A model generated the notes under the pieces. It did not search any database and had not been told where the DNA came from. It saw only the letters and a list, made by a program, of their open reading frames with translations. Of a stretch of 9,513 nt of DNA, positions 6,459 to 9,513 are shown piece by piece (positions within the stretch are counted from its first letter, which is position 1; the number at the start of each line of letters is the position of its first letter). Source of the DNA: Gallionella sp. (GTDB lineage Bacteria > Pseudomonadota > Gammaproteobacteria > Burkholderiales > Gallionellaceae); assembly GCA_025362155.1 (NCBI GenBank), contig JANYHX010000103.1, forward strand, positions 1 through 9,513, given 5' to 3'. The translations under genes were made by a program, and so were the position numbers.

Positions 6459-6475
6459 ACAATAATATCAATTGT
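6459..6475. repeat. Dyad in the antiporter leader
   Basis: ACAAT (6459-6463) and ATTGT (6471-6475) form an inverted repeat over seven A/T-rich bases, just before the antiporter start. Placed as an operator might be, but short enough to be chance. Confidence 0.3.
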
Positions 6476-6481
6476 ACGCGC

Positions 6482-8455
6482 ATGACTAACTCCCTATCCC
6501 TGCTACTGATCCTCCTCGCTGTCGCGGTAGGCGTGGTTGTGCTGTGCCGCATTCTGCGCCTGCCAGCGATGCTTGGGTATCTGCTCGTCGGCATATTGAT
6601 CGGCCCGCATGCGCTGGGCTGGATACCCGATGCACCAGAAACCCGCCAGCTGGCTGAATTTGGTGTGGTGTTCCTGATGTTCAGTATTGGCCTGGAGTTC
6701 AGCCTTGCAAAACTGGGCAGCATGCAACGCATGGTATTCGGCTTGGGCACGGCGCAGGTGGTCGCGACTATTTTGCTGGTGATGCTCACTTCGCTCTTCT
6801 TCGGGCTGGATTGGCGTGCGGGCTTGGCATTGGGCGGGGTGCTGGCAATGTCCTCCACGGCGATTGTCAGCAAGATGCTGGTCGAGCGCGCTGAACTGAA
6901 CACGCCACACGGCCAGAAAATCATGGGCGTGCTGTTGTTTCAGGATCTGGCGGTGGTGCCGCTTATCATCATTATCCCGGCACTGGCCAGTAGCGCCGAA
7001 CACCTTTATGCCACGCTCGGCTTGGCCCTACTCAAGGCCGCCATAGTGTTGGCTGCGCTGTTATTTTTCGGACAGCGACTCTTGCGCCCGTGGTTTCATT
7101 TGGTTGCAATGCAAAAATCTTCCGAGCTATTCATGCTCAATGTGTTGCTATTCACGCTGGGCTTGGCCTATATCACCGAACAGGCCGGGCTTTCACTGGC
7201 GCTGGGTGCTTTCGTCGCCGGTATGTTGATTTCCGAAACCGAGTATCGCTATCAAGTGGAAGAAGATATCAAGCCGTTCCGCGATGTGCTGCTCGGTTTG
7301 TTCTTCGTCACGATCGGCATGTTGCTCGACCTGGGCAGCGTGTTCGCTGACTTTGGCTGGGTAGTGTTGATCGTGCTCATTTTGGTGCCATTTAAAGCAG
7401 CCGTGGTGACCCTTTTGGCGCGTTGGCTAGCCGGTGATTGGGGTGCGGCAATCCGAAGCGGTTTGGGGTTGGCACAAGCGGGGGAATTCGGGTTTGTACT
7501 GTTAACTTTGGCGGGGGGAGTAAATTTGTTGCCTGCGGAAGTGATGCAGAACGTGTTAGCGGCCATGCTGATCTCCATGCTCGGGGCGCCTTTTTTGATA
7601 CAACACGCCGAAGCCATTGTGCGGCGGATTTCTCCTTCTGCCTGGATGGACAGCGCGGTACTAATACATCAGATCGCAGTGAAAAGTATGGCCACTGACG
7701 CTCCCATTATTGTTTGTGGTTATGGACGCAGCGGCCAAGCGTTATCGCGCTTTCTGGCCGAGGAAAGTTTACCTTCCATTGCGCTGGATATTGATCCGCG
7801 CCGCGTGCATGAGGCGACATTAGCGCGAGAAAATGTGGTGTATGGAGACGCGACCAAACGTGAAGTGCTACTTGCCGCCGGGCTGATGCGCGCAAAAACA
7901 TTGGTGATCACCTACAACGATAAACCTTCCGCACTTAAGATTTTGCACCATGTGAATCAAATGCGCCCAGATCTTCCCGTGGTGGTACGCACGACCGACG
8001 ATGCACACATAGCAGAGCTTAAAAAAGCCGGGGCGGCTGAAGTAGTGGCGGAAGTCACGGAAGGCAGCGTAATGCTGGCTTCGCAGGCGCTGCTCATGGC
8101 CGGTGTGCCACTTGCTCGTGTGATTCGCCGCGTTCAGGAAAGCCGCGCCGGGCGTTATGCAGCCTTCAGCGGATTTTTGCGCACTATCCAGAACGCTGAG
8201 GATGATGAGAGTGAAAGTTTGCAGCCGCGCTTTTTAAGCGTGCTACTCAAAGAAAGATCAGCCGCAGTAGGTAAGAAAATAAGCGAGTTGGCTTTGGCGG
8301 AATTAAGTGTCGAAGTGAATGCCGTGCGTAGACGTAACGAGCACGATGTTGAACTGAGCGAAGAAATGTTACTACGGGCGGGAGATATACTCGTGCTACT
8401 GGGTCTGCCAGAAGCATTGCACAGGGCGGAGTCGCAATTGCATAAAGGGCAATAA
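6482..8455 (+). CDS. CPA2-type monovalent cation:proton antiporter with RCK domain (KefB/KefC/YbaL type)
   Basis: An inner membrane antiporter, probably exchanging K+ or Na+ for H+. Residues 1 to about 385 form the multi-pass Na+/H+ exchanger domain, with the CPA2 motifs GYLLVGILIGP (32-42), FLMFSIGLEF (64-73) and the ion-binding LLFQDLAVVP (151-160, Gln154-Asp155). A cytoplasmic RCK_N/TrkA-N nucleotide-binding domain follows (about 407-520) with GYGRSG (413-418), the LDID strand end and YGDAT. An RCK_C/TrkA-C domain ends the protein (about 585-650). In E. coli KefC the loop before the last membrane segments contains a HALE motif tied to glutathione gating; here the equivalent is YQVEEDIKPF, so the same gating should not be assumed. 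No Shine-Dalgarno is visible. Divergent from kdsD. Substrate not determinable from sequence. Confidence 0.92.
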   Translation: MTNSLSLLLILLAVAVGVVVLCRILRLPAMLGYLLVGILIGPHALGWIPDAPETRQLAEFGVVFLMFSIGLEFSLAKLGSMQRMVFGLGTAQVVATILLVMLTSLFFGLDWRAGLALGGVLAMSSTAIVSKMLVERAELNTPHGQKIMGVLLFQDLAVVPLIIIIPALASSAEHLYATLGLALLKAAIVLAALLFFGQRLLRPWFHLVAMQKSSELFMLNVLLFTLGLAYITEQAGLSLALGAFVAGMLISETEYRYQVEEDIKPFRDVLLGLFFVTIGMLLDLGSVFADFGWVVLIVLILVPFKAAVVTLLARWLAGDWGAAIRSGLGLAQAGEFGFVLLTLAGGVNLLPAEVMQNVLAAMLISMLGAPFLIQHAEAIVRRISPSAWMDSAVLIHQIAVKSMATDAPIIVCGYGRSGQALSRFLAEESLPSIALDIDPRRVHEATLARENVVYGDATKREVLLAAGLMRAKTLVITYNDKPSALKILHHVNQMRPDLPVVVRTTDDAHIAELKKAGAAEVVAEVTEGSVMLASQALLMAGVPLARVIRRVQESRAGRYAAFSGFLRTIQNAEDDESESLQPRFLSVLLKERSAAVGKKISELALAELSVEVNAVRRRNEHDVELSEEMLLRAGDILVLLGLPEALHRAESQLHKGQ

Positions 8456-8475
8456 AAAGCCCGCCGAAGCGGGCT
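8452..8475 (-). terminator. Rho-independent terminator of the pilin-like gene
   Basis: On the minus strand AGCCCGC, a TTCG tetraloop, GCGGGCT and a T-run form a textbook intrinsic terminator 22 bases after the pilin stop. The T-run lies over the end of the convergent antiporter gene, including its TAA. On the plus strand the same hairpin lacks a T-run, so it would terminate the antiporter transcript poorly. Confidence 0.88.
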
Positions 8476-8496
8476 CGTCACGCCGGGTGAAAGGTA

Positions 8497-9222
8497 TTAG
8501 ATGCCCATGCAGACAGTGTAAGGAGTTGCATCATCAACCGCTGAGTTGCTTGCAATAGGCGTGGCCGGGGTGCGAGCGCTTGGGCCCGTAGCTGCCGTAT
8601 TAACCGCCATCACCATCATACTGCCGGACGCCGGGTCGCCATTGTCCATTTGAACATCAAGTTGCTTGGCAAATTTCCCCAAGATTCCTTCGGAGCAGAT
8701 GATGTAGGTGCCTTTCATACCAGCAATGGGGGGTTTTGTGCCCCCGGCTTCAATACCAATTCGGCCACCTACAGCATTCAGCGGAAAGTACGGGTCAGTC
8801 CTGCCGCCGGCAACTGAAACAGTCGTTGCACCAGCTGCCAATCCTGCCAAACGAACATGCTGCCAGAATACAACCGACTCATCCCCTGGAGTAACACTGT
8901 CCCATGCGCCGTCAATAACCCCATTCCCCGTACAGGGGGCCGCAAGGCCATTGTTGCAGGTCGCTGTTGATCCTATGGTTCCTGCTGTCCCAAGATGACC
9001 GTTTGCGGTACAGCAATTGGCATCATCACCTGGCAAAGCCTTGAATTTATCCTGATAGCCGTAAATGAATACGGGAATATTTTTGAAATCGGTTGCGAGG
9101 TTTTTGACCTTGGCGCTATTAATCAGCTCCTGTCCTTTCAATACTCCCCCAAGCAGCAAGCCAATAATGACCAGTACGATGGCGATTTCGATCAAGGTAA
9201 AGCCGGATTGATTGCGTTGCAT
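8497..9222 (-). CDS. Type IV pilin-like protein with prepilin N-terminal methylation motif
   Basis: A 241-residue precursor with a class III signal: MQRNQSG, predicted cleavage after Gly7, then FTLIEIAIVLVIIGLLLGGVL. The Glu at +5 of the mature protein is present, as pilins and pseudopilins require. The hydrophobic helix continues into an amphipathic stretch (QELINSAKVKNLATDFKNIPVFIYGYQDKFKALPGDD). The globular part is rich in Gly, Ala and Thr and has six cysteines (70, 71, 89, 97, 176, 238), so one or more disulfides are possible. It would be inserted in the inner membrane and processed by PilD-type peptidase, then assembled into a pilus, pseudopilus or similar fibre. No assembly genes are nearby. 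GAGG lies eight bases upstream of the ATG. It has its own sigma-54 promoter and terminator, so it looks monocistronic. Whether it is a major pilin, minor pilin or secretion pseudopilin cannot be told. Confidence 0.88.
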   Translation of the reverse strand: MQRNQSGFTLIEIAIVLVIIGLLLGGVLKGQELINSAKVKNLATDFKNIPVFIYGYQDKFKALPGDDANCCTANGHLGTAGTIGSTATCNNGLAAPCTGNGVIDGAWDSVTPGDESVVFWQHVRLAGLAAGATTVSVAGGRTDPYFPLNAVGGRIGIEAGGTKPPIAGMKGTYIICSEGILGKFAKQLDVQMDNGDPASGSMMVMAVNTAATGPSARTPATPIASNSAVDDATPYTVCMGI

Positions 9223-9230
9223 TATGGTAA

Positions 9231-9234
9231 CCTC
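9231..9234 (-). promoter_or_regulatory. Ribosome binding site of the pilin-like gene
   Basis: GAGG on the minus strand, eight bases before the ATG at 9222-9220. It fixes the start that gives a short, correct prepilin leader. Confidence 0.65.
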
Positions 9235-9260
9235 ACTATTGTTATGTGCTTACATCCTAA

Positions 9261-9276
9261 GCAAAGGTTGTGCCAA
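9261..9276 (-). promoter_or_regulatory. Sigma-54 (-24/-12) promoter of the pilin-like gene
   Basis: On the minus strand TTGGCAC (9276-9270), five bases, then TTGC (9264-9261), with exactly ten bases between GG and GC as sigma-54 requires. It is a near-perfect match to the TGGCAC-N5-TTGC consensus. Transcription would start near 9250, leaving a leader of about 27 bases that contains the GAGG. An enhancer-binding activator is therefore expected; PilR controls pilin promoters of this type in Pseudomonas and others. Confidence 0.82.
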
Positions 9277-9306
9277 TGCTAACCAAGTCTGCGCGCCTCT
9301 CATCCT

Positions 9307-9322
9307 GCTTCGGCCTCGAAGC
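9307..9322. repeat. Inverted repeat upstream of the sigma-54 promoter
   Basis: GCTTCG (9307-9312) and CGAAGC (9317-9322) with a four-base centre. It lies about 57-72 bp upstream of the predicted transcription start of the pilin-like gene. No T-run follows on either strand. Confidence 0.5.
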
Positions 9323-9414
9323 CATTAAATCACGCCATTCAGCCCAGTAAAATTGAGATATGGATTTCATGGAAAAGGGTGGCTCCGAATATTTGCATTA
9401 CCATGACCAGCTTG

Positions 9415-9450
9415 CTTGACGAGATGTATAACTTCTGCCATTCCGTCAAG
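9415..9450. repeat. Spaced inverted repeat, candidate activator site
   Basis: CTTGACG (9415-9421) and CGTCAAG (9444-9450) are perfect 7-bp inverted copies separated by 22 bp, about 165-200 bp upstream of the predicted pilin start. This is a usual distance for sigma-54 enhancer sites. The role is inferred. Confidence 0.4.
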
Positions 9451-9463
9451 TGTTGTACACACT
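9449..9463. repeat. AGTGT-N5-ACACT palindrome
   Basis: Five-base arms around TGTAC, overlapping the end of the preceding inverted repeat. It could be another regulator half-site cluster. Short, so chance is possible. Confidence 0.3.
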
Positions 9464-9513
9464 CTTCGATGCCGACAAGAAACTCTCAAGGAGATGGGAC
9501 TTCGCCATATTTT

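Larger units (their letters stand above)
9277..9513. other. Non-coding stretch upstream of the pilin-like gene
   Basis: 237 bp to the window edge with no convincing gene. Plus-strand frames are short: a 19-codon frame at 9360-9419, and one open from 9403 to the edge that is too short and unrecognised to call. Minus-strand frames of about 45 codons also match nothing I know. The visible content is the three inverted repeats listed separately, consistent with an upstream control region. A degraded gene cannot be ruled out. Confidence 0.5.

Noticed and set aside
6367..6924. N-terminal extension of the kdsD frame by about 186 codons
   Set aside because: It lies antisense to the antiporter gene, has no KdsD-like or other recognisable sequence, and the standard 328-residue KdsD starts at 6366.
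6503..7003. Long minus-strand frame opposite the antiporter (166 codons), and similar ones opposite kdsD and rpoN
   Set aside because: The products are low-complexity, His/Gln- or Arg-rich shadows of genes with clear domain matches on the other strand.
9307..9322. GCTTCG/CGAAGC hairpin as a terminator for a gene beyond the right edge
   Set aside because: No T-run follows on either strand, so it was kept only as an inverted repeat.
9360..9513. Short plus-strand frames at the right edge as a transposase or gene fragment
   Set aside because: The longest frames are interrupted or only about 37 codons, and the translations match no family I recognise.

Overview
The window reads as chromosomal DNA of a betaproteobacterium, possibly of the Nitrosomonadales/Gallionella type. 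This is inferred from the gene order kdsD-kdsC-lptC-lptA-lptB-rpoN-hpf-ptsN-hprK, in which ptsN is joined directly to hprK, and from protein motifs; no database search was possible. All nine of these genes lie on the minus strand in one tightly packed run from about 6366 down to the left edge, where hprK is cut off.

Layout from right to left along the operon: kdsD (5380-6366) and kdsC (4827-5345) make Kdo precursors for LPS. A 258-bp insertion element (4569-4826) follows. Then come lptC (3986-4567), lptA (3412-4005) and lptB (2672-3415), parts of the LPS export bridge; rpoN (1184-2641), sigma-54; hpf (846-1169), a ribosome hibernation factor; ptsN (338-799), EIIA-Ntr; and the start of hprK (1-341). 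Several junctions are 4-bp ATGA stop/start overlaps (lptA/lptB, ptsN/hprK), so translational coupling is likely. Divergent from kdsD, on the plus strand, is a large CPA2 cation:proton antiporter with a C-terminal RCK module (6482-8455). At the right end is a lone type IV pilin-like gene (8497-9222, minus) with its own sigma-54 promoter and its own UUCG-loop terminator.

The most unusual object is the insertion between kdsC and lptC. It has 25-bp imperfect terminal inverted repeats (21/25 identical) and a perfect 5-bp target duplication. Removing it and one duplicate recreates an ancestral ATGA overlap of the kdsC stop with the lptC start. Because the duplicated bases are the overlap itself, kdsC kept its stop and lptC kept its start. 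The element is also open from end to end in one frame: an 88-codon ORF starts in ATGA over the kdsC stop and ends in ATGA over the lptC start. The insertion may therefore have preserved the stop/start relay of ribosomes between the two genes.

The second point of interest is that the pilin-like gene has a near-consensus -24/-12 promoter with correct spacing, in the same window as rpoN. The 237 bp beyond it hold inverted repeats suited to an activator but no recognisable gene. No tRNA, rRNA or CRISPR array was seen.
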